From Caryophanales bacterium UBA4951 (lineage in GTDB: Bacteria; Bacillota_I; Bacilli_A; RFN20; CAG-826): 64,000 nucleotides of DNA. This document shows, in pieces, positions 17,101-23,091 of the stretch. Each line of letters opens with the position of its first letter. Within the stretch, counting starts at the first letter, position 1. Both the position numbers and the translations under genes were made by a program. The DNA is taken from assembly GCA_002397465.1 (NCBI GenBank), contig DHAP01000034.1:9088-73087 (forward strand), given 5' to 3'. The notes below the pieces were generated by a model. The model made no database searches and was not told the origin of the DNA. It saw only the letters and a program-made list of their open reading frames with translations.

Positions 17101-19502
17101 TCAACGATTGCGAGCTCTTCACCGACTGCGTCCCGAACCTGATCGGCAAATTCACCTCTTCTTCGGACATTAGCTTCGGCAGCGTCAACTTCTCGAGATC
17201 CAACGCCTTCTATTGCTACTGGTTCAAAGGCGGCAGCATGCTTCTCCCAGCCTCACAGACCGACGCCAACGCGACCTACAACATCTCTTACACCGGAAAT
17301 GATGGCAAGTACAGCAACGATGAAATCGAGCTCCTTTCCTCAATCATCAAATCCCTCAACAGCAACCAGACGCTTCTTGGCTCGCTCTCTTCAAGCGGCA
17401 TCGCCAATACCACCGAAGGGGCGACACAGCTGACGTCATTAAGGTCTCTCTTCACCTCGTTATCGGAATCTTACGTCTTCAATTTGGCCGGAGCCTACCA
17501 AGGCAATTCGTCCACGAATTCCGCGCTTGGCGTTCCTGACGATCTCACTTTGTTCGAACAGACGATGTTCACCACCTATCATGATTCCGAGCTTTCTTCG
17601 AGAGCCTACAATTCCAATTACGATTCGCAGTCGTCCAGCGATGCAAAGCTTTACTATTACATCAAAGGATTCAGCGATTCATCGATAGTTTTGTCCACCT
17701 CCCATGAAGGCGACTGGCTCACTGAAATCAACAATTTGGTCTGTGATGAGACCTGTTCAAGCAACAAAGGGCTCCTCAACATCCTCCGTGAGAATGACTT
17801 GCTCTCCGGTGGCTTGAACCTTTCTTCCAGCAGCATGAACGTCTCGACTTTTGGGACCTCCTTGCTTAACAGCTTCATGAGCTCACTCAACTCGATCGAC
17901 GTCGTCAATGACGCCGTCCCGTACACGATGTCGAGCTTCATCGAGGAGACCTTAGGTTTCCGTACCTACAGCGAATATACCTCATCGGTCACCGCGATAG
18001 GCGCCACGAGTTTTGATTCCTCATCAATCGGAACCGGCGGCGGAAGATACGACAAACTTGTCGTCACGTTGGCAAGAGCCTTGAATAGCGGTGAGAGCCT
18101 CACTCTAAATTACTCGCTCAATGGCACCGGTCACACCGAATTTGCCTACACTGGCTCAAGCGGAGAGAACTATACCTTTGATTTCGTGGGCTCCTCGTTG
18201 GCCCCGGTCTCCTTCACTCTCACTTCGAGCGTCAGCATCTCAAGCCTCAAATATTCGATAGACACCGCCGACTATTATGATCTGAGCCAAGCGCAGTTAG
18301 CCGATACGACGGATGCCCTCGGCAATGTCACGAATAGCGGATTCATCACCAAGATGACCGAGCTGGCCGCCTGCCTTACCAAAGACAGCGTCTATGGCAG
18401 TGGCGACAGCGGCTATATCGACTTCACGAGCCCGACCGACGTCGGCGCTTTCATGACGGGCAGCAACTCCTTGGCTCCGCTTCTCAACTTCCTCAATTTC
18501 AGCGATGGCGCCTATCTCGTCAACACCTACACCTTGAATGGTGAAGAGCTTAATGCGGGGACGGCCTCGAGCAATGACTTTACTTCGAGGGACGTCGCCT
18601 TCACCAACCTCTTGACCTTCGACTACACGGCCGCCGGTTCGACTACCACGGTGTCTTTGTCCAAATATCTTGCCAAGGCCACGATCGCCGCTGATTATGA
18701 ACTTAGCTATTCCTCTGCCGCCGAGTATAAAGGATCGAAGGCCATCTTTGATGACGCCAGTTATTCAAGCGACTCCGAAGCCACCTGGATCACGAGCGGC
18801 ATCACGAAAGTCGCGGCCGTCGAAGCCGGATATCTCAGCAGCGCCAACAGCACCAATTTCCAGTACACCTACAGCGGGACGACTGTCTCCTTGAAGAAGA
18901 TCCATTGCGAGCTCTCGGTCTTCTCTTCTTCGACTGACACGATCAACACCTTCGCCTCGCTTGGAAGCAACTTGACGACTCATCCGTCTCTCCTCGGTAA
19001 CCGTTTGGTCGCCGGCGTCTATGACCGTCTCATCTACAGCATGATGAACTACATCCAGAGCGGGTCTTATCAGAACGAACTGGTGGCCGTCGCCACGTCT
19101 TCAGCCTCAACCAACCGTTCTAGCTACAGCGCCTACTCGACTTACCTCTCGACTTATAAGTCCTTCTACGACGAATCGAGCAACATCGTGAGCTTTGCAA
19201 GCGAGATTCCGTCCTTGCTCAACGTCGTGAACAAGATGGGATTCGTGGCCAAGTTCGGCGGCAGCTATGACGCCTCCGCGGCCAAGACCGCTTTCCAGGG
19301 CTTATCGAATGATTCTTCATATGCGAGGCTCTTCTATCTCGGTGCCTACTATGATTACTTCATCAACTACAGCTACTACCATGGCGACGTCGTCAGCTAT
19401 GGAATCGTGGTGTCGCCAGAGGTCGATTATCCGAACTCATTCAATCTCACGAGCTTCCCAGCCACCAATACATTTGCCAACGCTTATGCCACGATCGCTT
19501 GA
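11172..19502 (+). CDS. Giant membrane-anchored surface protein, CvpA-like N-terminus and repeat-rich ectodomain
   Basis: 2,776 residues, by far the longest gene. Residues 1-210 contain four hydrophobic segments (about 9-31, 38-56, 127-160, 187-206). After the first comes CFLRGLARGW, and WSALSDTLVGLL precedes the last. This arrangement of TM, Arg-Gly turn, TM, external loop, TM, cytoplasmic basic loop, TM is the CvpA layout (inference from pattern only). The other ~2,560 residues are Ser/Thr/Asp/Asn-rich, without catalytic motif, LPXTG or other C-terminal anchor, and are probably exported. Three tandem repeats of ~220 residues lie at about 1178-1836, and a short motif of type LLxxhxxSxxFN recurs six or more times across the protein. 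Cys is present but sparse. Monocistronic or read through into yigZ. Codon use is like its neighbours, so recent transfer is not indicated. Function unknown; a structural, adhesive or envelope-spanning role is a guess. Confidence 0.85.
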   Translation: MDEILNYMNIALIVLFVAVWVILLLCFLRGLARGWRYGLYRFVSFAVIFTVALTTLKPLSNALGNWDLTSFGIPEINIAIQNGDSSVNLTASFGTPYSVLSSLIDQFLRAMNVSMSPEGIANYAGALAQSIVLLLLILIEGILIATIVNLLVMLFWHLIWKHLIPKKTRKATYKKGKIWSALSDTLVGLLCMAMIIFPLTSVVNSLSDSWKSVKDSVDGTSIKADKTTADTIDAVVDTYDSSLFSQIFFSWTKNDSTGGKTFDSYLIDYLTKSDYNDTTVSFVQEVSSFAKIGSALVQGGVLSENGINQSSIAYFACTSYAPYILKALSQSSLVTGILPYALSILTNMDQVSSYVKTNAGFDFTTYNYSDFISKFADLYQGLIDSGITGSLFDDDGNLTSTEGLLETAFSGDTVTPMEDLLNALDSDELKLFDDLVSTALYVQACKDTTDGTSADPTKFGISDFLPSVGTDYDEDGDGTPDSVPTSFSDIDWGTQIATLYDTVVQLFSIDSRFFTVLAGGIDSGTFSMDINDLITIIVDNIDKVGEIFYGKDETSSETTSGLKKEASTSTSKCLLDSMFVENALPKALDYLASSLNTSFSLSDENAIDFADVKSTLFNDDMDTQISSVKTEFKSLFTVVSTICKSDDGKAFLTNLEEKPGLYMKDNVFYGASDGLLDALADSLEKLDDSSIASAIMPKVFNSFLSGSDSIFASMNINLTLNFDNIKVGEELSKIVKAFKGCQNIITYVQTLGDTASLTGSALSDVLNTFAAYSDELSTLLNLFVTSKIFNPTASSTYSTNQNLYEVINSLLGSFMSGDYSSTLQSVIENTNFKASDEMDSLVTIIQDLASNSILSKIDEFKNTSSLSVLSDIDFTTLFADINDSSIISSVLGKVLDSLLENSGIFAAGELGSEGNPSFTNVTNWEDEGAGISALIKAAATIGDFSNIDFLNSDPDVITDIISSLSQSQIFTSKDTEGNETYVFSTYIGNKLISYFSGDTMSDTVKEFFSDKGTDSTNYTYETLKTAFASVSKAEWKNTEAANLGDMIYYIQQMGGLDSFSGDLRKLSADSISSLLDTISSSKPFGQVVTYHFYSTLVNVLQSSLTAFSYSNLDYVYSATAAQRRSENTQLSKLLHVVLDPNGVDSSGAYTYALLDSNGNVSSSISIDNADPDYVVTPLLESLADSCVFNTLKVKTTTPTVTYESQTAFEAEVSDLLISSGLYGDSADESVKSNVRSIVSAVAPDDTSTNDDENSSDTGRFGKWNSEISNLATVLGDVQNMGLDFSSFSLTSLFSVGSANNEANRQNIEGLLIDINASKLLYKAVPLQIKNSISSVSGSGSGLNLTGVNYDYLNGQPYGDDECKTLSYVIMDGTLLQGVDMSSVASLTDSEIDIFSQLLTKMSSSRVFNTLALKDDGITYYSETAFESQISEFLISSELYGDKTSETVKSKVRSIVDAVAPDDGTITTDDAARFKIWAGGDGATGEVDNIVNVLRDIKSLNLDMSSFSFTSMFSGVDDATANTNRENVASLLKDINASKVLYKAVPVQIKNSLDSVTGSGSGLNLTGINYDYRNGLPYEDSECDTLSYVIMDGCRLQNVNTSSVSSLTDSEIDIFSEMLTKMSSSRIFNTLALKDDGITYYSETAFESQISEFLIYSELYGSKLDTSVTSNVRSIVDAVAPDDSSVTTDDAARFKIWAGGDGTTGEVENIVNVLRDIKSMNLDISSFSFTSMFAGVDAATANTNRENVENLLVHINTSKVLYKAIPVQMKGAVEATNVGTSGFTLSGANYDYKNGQPYGDDECNTLSYILMDSASISSINASDIASLSDSSISTLTDLLSYMAKSHIFNSTSSGSGSTVFQSNLATILTTDTLGDIYYSSISPKDTYFTNLNSASGTSGLYYSDKSSKSAYYSSYYFPSIGVNSSASSYDVSLINGDNGSIKSVLTLLRDNSTALSSFSSGGTSSINETTLVSVLEGLNDCELFTDCVPNLIGKFTSSSDISFGSVNFSRSNAFYCYWFKGGSMLLPASQTDANATYNISYTGNDGKYSNDEIELLSSIIKSLNSNQTLLGSLSSSGIANTTEGATQLTSLRSLFTSLSESYVFNLAGAYQGNSSTNSALGVPDDLTLFEQTMFTTYHDSELSSRAYNSNYDSQSSSDAKLYYYIKGFSDSSIVLSTSHEGDWLTEINNLVCDETCSSNKGLLNILRENDLLSGGLNLSSSSMNVSTFGTSLLNSFMSSLNSIDVVNDAVPYTMSSFIEETLGFRTYSEYTSSVTAIGATSFDSSSIGTGGGRYDKLVVTLARALNSGESLTLNYSLNGTGHTEFAYTGSSGENYTFDFVGSSLAPVSFTLTSSVSISSLKYSIDTADYYDLSQAQLADTTDALGNVTNSGFITKMTELAACLTKDSVYGSGDSGYIDFTSPTDVGAFMTGSNSLAPLLNFLNFSDGAYLVNTYTLNGEELNAGTASSNDFTSRDVAFTNLLTFDYTAAGSTTTVSLSKYLAKATIAADYELSYSSAAEYKGSKAIFDDASYSSDSEATWITSGITKVAAVEAGYLSSANSTNFQYTYSGTTVSLKKIHCELSVFSSSTDTINTFASLGSNLTTHPSLLGNRLVAGVYDRLIYSMMNYIQSGSYQNELVAVATSSASTNRSSYSAYSTYLSTYKSFYDESSNIVSFASEIPSLLNVVNKMGFVAKFGGSYDASAAKTAFQGLSNDSSYARLFYLGAYYDYFINYSYYHGDVVSYGIVVSPEVDYPNSFNLTSFPATNTFANAYATIA
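14703..16679 (+). repeat. Three tandem ~660-bp coding repeats inside the giant gene
   Basis: Unit 1 is 14703-15359 (219 codons), unit 2 is 15360-16019 and unit 3 is 16020-16679 (220 codons each). Each unit starts with the LL...S..FNTL motif, then ETAFES-like, VRSIV.AVAPDD, NVLRDIKS-like, SKVLYKAVPVQIK, GSGSGLNLTG-like and NYDY.NG.PY segments, and ends with LSYVIMD plus SLTDSEID. Units 2 and 3 are nearly identical in long stretches of DNA, unit 1 is more divergent, and a decayed fourth copy begins at 16680. The pattern fits stepwise in-frame duplication. Confidence 0.92.
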
Positions 19503-19503
19503 C

Positions 19504-19521
19504 GGGACAAAGTTTTGTCCC
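19504..19521. repeat. 18-bp perfect palindrome before yigZ
   Basis: GGGACAAA-GT-TTTGTCCC lies between the stop of the giant gene and the TTG start of yigZ, with the last base directly next to the start codon. It could be a small hairpin controlling translation or an operator. There is no T-run for a terminator. Confidence 0.6.
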
Positions 19522-20124
19522 TTGGGCAAAAGCGTTCTTAACTATGAGATTCTCGGATCGCGTTTCATCGCCATTTTAGGTTTCTTCGATGATGAGTCGT
19601 CTTTTTCTAGCATCCTTTCTTCAATAAAAGAGGAATACCCCAAGGCCACTCATTATTGCTATGCCTGCAAAGTGGGGGTCAACGAGAGGATGAGCGATGA
19701 TGGCGAACCCTCTAGAAGCGTGGGCCTTCCTTTGCTTAATCTCCTTCATAACGAGAACCTCGATGATGCCTATTTGGTGGTCGTGAGGTATTTCGGCGGG
19801 ACCAAACTTGGACTTCCACGTCTAAAAAGAACCTATGCGAATCTTGCCAAAGACGCCATCTTCAAAGCGGAGTTGGCCGAGATGGAAGAAGGGGAGGAAC
19901 TTCTTCTTTCTCTTTCGTATCATGATTTTGAAGCCTACAAAAAAGGCTGGGACAAAGATGGAACCGAGTACGAAATCAAAGAATTTGGGGAAAAGGTAAG
20001 CCTCCTTTACCGCGGAGATGCTAAGATAGCAGATGAGTTCAAAAAGCACCTCTTAGAAGGGGCTGTGCTTGATGAAAAGAAAGTCATTATCAAAAGGAGA
20101 ATAAACAATGATTCCTGCAAATGA
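19522..20124 (+). CDS. yigZ: YigZ/IMPACT-family protein
   Basis: 200 residues from a TTG start, the only usable start close to the family's normal N-terminus (15-20 residues before SRFIA). Motifs: YPKATHYCYACKVG, RMSDDGEPSRSVGLPLL and VVVRYFGGTKLGLPRL, which are the conserved core of the UPF0029/IMPACT N-terminal domain. A ferredoxin-like C-terminal domain follows. Eukaryotic IMPACT regulates translation through GCN2; the bacterial role is not established. An in-frame extension upstream exists but lies inside the giant gene and has no family similarity. Overlaps pepP by 17 bases. Confidence 0.88.
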   Translation: MGKSVLNYEILGSRFIAILGFFDDESSFSSILSSIKEEYPKATHYCYACKVGVNERMSDDGEPSRSVGLPLLNLLHNENLDDAYLVVVRYFGGTKLGLPRLKRTYANLAKDAIFKAELAEMEEGEELLLSLSYHDFEAYKKGWDKDGTEYEIKEFGEKVSLLYRGDAKIADEFKKHLLEGAVLDEKKVIIKRRINNDSCK

Positions 20125-21397
20125 ATTCGCGTCGAGGAGACAACGCCTCGTCAACATGATGGACAACAATTCGGCCCTGGTGGTTTTTTCGGGGGTTGGT
20201 AAAGTCTCATCGGCTGATGAGACATATCCATTTGAGGTCAATCGCAATTTTTATTATCTCACTGGCATCGAGCAAGAGGACAGCGCCCTCATGCTCGTCA
20301 ATAGCGACGGCGAAATGAAAGAATTCCTCTTCATCTCCCCTTATGATGAAAGAAAAGAGAAGTGGTATGGGAAAAGGCTGACCACCCAAGAGGCCAATTT
20401 CATCAGCGGATGCAACAACATCCTTTTGAACAACGCCCTCCCAGGCAAAGTCGATGGGGCTTTGAATCCCAACTACTATCAGTTCGGGGAGGTCAAAAAG
20501 ATTTATCTCGATTTAGATAGGGAAATCAAAATAGCCGATTCGACCTCCACCCACGAATACAAAGAGACCATCGAAGCGGCCTACAAAGGCGTTTTGGTCA
20601 TGGATGCCTATCCTTTGATCACCACTTTGAGGCTTAGGAAATCGGTCCGTGAGGTGGCTGAGCTCAGGAGCGCCATCCGCTCGACGCAGTTCGGCATCTC
20701 GGCCGTTTGGGCCGCCATGCGCGAAGGCTGCAAAGAGTATGAGATGGCCGACTTGTTCCTTAAGACGATCAACGATGACTCCGGCTATCAGGGCCTTTCG
20801 TTCCCAACCATCATGGCCAGCGGAATCCATGGGGCCTGCCTCCATTACCCAACCCCGTTAGACACCATAAAGCCTGGGAGCCTTTTGCTTATGGACTTAG
20901 GGGCCAGATGCTCCTATTACTGCGCGGACGTGACAAGAACCGTCCCAGTCAATGGCAAGTTCTCCTCATTTCAGAGAAACGTCTATGACATCGTCCTAGG
21001 ATGCAACAAGATGGTGGCTGCCATGGCGAGGCCAGGCATCAGCATCAACGACCTCCAAAAAGCCACGGTCGAATATCTTTCGAGCGAATGCCTCGGCAAA
21101 GGACTCATCTCCAAAAAGGATGACATCATCAACTATTATTTCCATGGCGTCTCGCATTTCATCGGCTTGGACACCCACGACCCATATCTCAACCCTCTCA
21201 GCAAGGAATACAAAGACGTCCCTCTTGAGCCAGGCATGATAATCTCCGACGAACCTGGGCTTTATATGGCCGACAAAGGGATCGGAATCCGCATCGAGGA
21301 CGATTTGCTCATCACTGAAAACGGATGTGAGGTTTTGACCAAAGACATCGTCAAAGACCCTGACGAGATTGAGAGAATCCTAGCTTCCAAACGTTAA
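20108..21397 (+). CDS. pepP: Aminopeptidase P family protein (M24B, Xaa-Pro aminopeptidase)
   Basis: 429 residues. The N-terminal creatinase-like domain (SRRQRLVNMM..ALVVFSG) is followed by the pita-bread catalytic domain. Dinuclear metal ligands are all visible: Asp in LLMDLGA (about 263), Asp in ADVTRT (about 274), His in GVSHFIGLD (about 347), Glu in ISDEPGLY (about 380) and Glu in IRIEDDLL (about 395). It removes N-terminal residues before proline, in the cytoplasm. It overlaps yigZ, so the two are coupled. No terminator is evident after the stop. Confidence 0.93.
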   Translation: MIPANEFASRRQRLVNMMDNNSALVVFSGVGKVSSADETYPFEVNRNFYYLTGIEQEDSALMLVNSDGEMKEFLFISPYDERKEKWYGKRLTTQEANFISGCNNILLNNALPGKVDGALNPNYYQFGEVKKIYLDLDREIKIADSTSTHEYKETIEAAYKGVLVMDAYPLITTLRLRKSVREVAELRSAIRSTQFGISAVWAAMREGCKEYEMADLFLKTINDDSGYQGLSFPTIMASGIHGACLHYPTPLDTIKPGSLLLMDLGARCSYYCADVTRTVPVNGKFSSFQRNVYDIVLGCNKMVAAMARPGISINDLQKATVEYLSSECLGKGLISKKDDIINYYFHGVSHFIGLDTHDPYLNPLSKEYKDVPLEPGMIISDEPGLYMADKGIGIRIEDDLLITENGCEVLTKDIVKDPDEIERILASKR

Positions 21398-21533
21398 TTC
21401 AAACAGCAGATTTGCCTTAATATGTGAATATCTAAGAAAACGTTCTGGTTTTTTGTTGTTTTTTAAGGTGCAGACTATGTGGCCATGGTCTTCGGACTGA
21501 ATTGCTTTACCATTGCCAATTCCTTCTTTATTT

Positions 21534-21554
21534 AAAGGAGGAAAAACCTATAAT
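21534..21554 (+). promoter_or_regulatory. Unusual glpK start region: SD-like AAAGGAGG upstream of a -10 box
   Basis: AAAGGAGG (21534-21541) is a full Shine-Dalgarno but stands 21 bases before ATG 21563, too far for normal initiation. A perfect TATAAT (21549-21554) lies between them and ends eight bases before the ATG, so transcripts from it would be leaderless and lack the SD. No good -35 is seen at 17 bases. The rest of 21398-21533 holds no gene or hairpin that I can see. Confidence 0.45.
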
Positions 21555-21562
21555 CAAGAGGT

Positions 21563-23047
21563 ATGAAAAAGTATATCTTGGCCATCGACCAAGGCACGAC
21601 TTCGACCCGTGCCATTTTGATTTCTCAGAAAGGCGAGGAGCTTTATAAGGCCCAGCGCCCAGTTGAATGCCTATTCCCCAAACCAGGTTGGGTTGAACAA
21701 GACCCCGACAAAATTTGGATTTCAGTGGTGGACGTCGTTAACGAACTTCTGATCGTGAGCGGGGCCAGCATGGATGAGGTGGCCGGAATCGGCATCACCA
21801 ATCAGCGTGAAACCACCGTCGTTTGGGACAAAAAGAGCGGCAAGGCAATCTATAACGCTATCGTCTGGCAAAGCAAAGAGACCCAAAAGGTCTGCGAACG
21901 TTATGAGAAAAAGATTCCGATGATCGCCAAAAAGACCGGCCTTCGCCTCAACCCTTATTTCTCGGCCTCCAAGATTCGTTTCATCTTGGAAAAAGTCAGG
22001 GGAGCCGAGAAAAAAGCCAAAGACGGAGAACTTAGCTTCGGGACCATCGACAGCTGGCTTATCTATAAGATGACAGGCGGCAAGAACCATTTCACCGACG
22101 TCAGCAACGCCTCAAGGACCATGCTCTATAACATCTTCGAGATGAAGTGGGACAAAGAACTGTGCGATATGTGGAATATCGACATGAGCATGCTTCCGGA
22201 AGTCAAAGACAACGCCGCCGACTATGGCGAGGCCTCTTTCTTCAGCGGGCACGTCCATATATATGGCGTCGCCGGCGATCAGCAGGCCGCCCTCTTCGGA
22301 CAGTGCTGCTACCATGAAGGCGACAGCAAGAACACCTACGGAACCGGATGCTTCATGCTCATGAACACCGGGAATAAGCCGATTATCTCCAAAAACGGCT
22401 TATTGACCACGGTCGGCTGGAGGCTCGACGGCGAGACCACTTACGCCCTAGAAGGGTCTGTCTTCATCGGCGGGGCCATCGTCCAATGGCTCAGAGACGA
22501 GATGGATTGGATCAAAAACAGCGCCGATTCATCCATATACGCCGAAAGAAAGCCTGACACAGCCGGCGTTTATGTCGTTCCGGCCTTCGTGGGCTTAGGA
22601 ACCCCATACTGGGATGATGACGCGAGAGGCGCCATCTTCGGCCTAACAAGAGGCGCTGACCGTCACAACATCACGAGGGCGGCCCTTTATTCAATCGCCT
22701 ATCAATCGAAGGACGTCATCGACACGATGAAAAAAGACGCCAAGATGGAACTGCCGGTTTTGCGTGTCGATGGCGGGGCTTCCGCCAACGATTTGCTGAT
22801 GCAATTCCAGAGCGACATCCTCCAGACGGAAGTCCGTCTTCCTAAATGCATCGAGACCACGGCCCTAGGCGCCGGATACTTTGCCGGACTTGGCTGCGGA
22901 TTCTGGAAAAACAAGCACGAAATCGAACTAAATCACGCTTTCGCCAAGCGTTTTTATCCGAATATGAGCCCGCAGGAAGCCAAAAAACTATATAAGGGCT
23001 GGAAGGTCGCAGTCGCGGCTACGAGAGTTTTTAAAATCCCATCCTAA
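21563..23047 (+). CDS. glpK: Glycerol kinase
   Basis: 494 residues, full length for the FGGY-family glycerol kinase. It phosphorylates glycerol to glycerol-3-phosphate with ATP, feeding phospholipid synthesis or glycolysis. Motifs: AIDQGTTSTRAIL at the N-terminus (ATP phosphate loop), GITNQRETTVVW, GLRLNPYFSASKIRFIL (substrate side), TYGTGCFMLMNTG, and WLRDEMDW after ALEGSVFIGGA. Neither the glycerol facilitator nor glycerol-3-phosphate oxidase/dehydrogenase is adjacent, so uptake genes lie elsewhere. Confidence 0.97.
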   Translation: MKKYILAIDQGTTSTRAILISQKGEELYKAQRPVECLFPKPGWVEQDPDKIWISVVDVVNELLIVSGASMDEVAGIGITNQRETTVVWDKKSGKAIYNAIVWQSKETQKVCERYEKKIPMIAKKTGLRLNPYFSASKIRFILEKVRGAEKKAKDGELSFGTIDSWLIYKMTGGKNHFTDVSNASRTMLYNIFEMKWDKELCDMWNIDMSMLPEVKDNAADYGEASFFSGHVHIYGVAGDQQAALFGQCCYHEGDSKNTYGTGCFMLMNTGNKPIISKNGLLTTVGWRLDGETTYALEGSVFIGGAIVQWLRDEMDWIKNSADSSIYAERKPDTAGVYVVPAFVGLGTPYWDDDARGAIFGLTRGADRHNITRAALYSIAYQSKDVIDTMKKDAKMELPVLRVDGGASANDLLMQFQSDILQTEVRLPKCIETTALGAGYFAGLGCGFWKNKHEIELNHAFAKRFYPNMSPQEAKKLYKGWKVAVAATRVFKIPS

Positions 23048-23053
23048 AAAGCA

Positions 23054-23082
23054 ATGACGGGGCTTTCTTTTCCGACTAAGAT
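23054..23082 (+). promoter_or_regulatory. Candidate promoter, leaderless start for addB
   Basis: ATGACG (23054-23059), 17 bases, TAAGAT (23077-23082), ending nine bases before ATG 23092. No Shine-Dalgarno is present. A weak AAAGC/GCTTT hairpin in the same short gap may end glpK transcripts. Confidence 0.4.
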
Positions 23083-23091
23083 AGTAGTGGC

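Noticed and set aside
19267..19521. In-frame extension of yigZ into the end of the giant gene
   Set aside because: The extra residues are a shadow of the giant gene's frame and have no similarity to YigZ proteins; the family start lies near 19522.
21434..21447. Half cre-like sequence upstream of glpK (AAGAAAACG)
   Set aside because: Only the left half fits; the right half has three mismatches.
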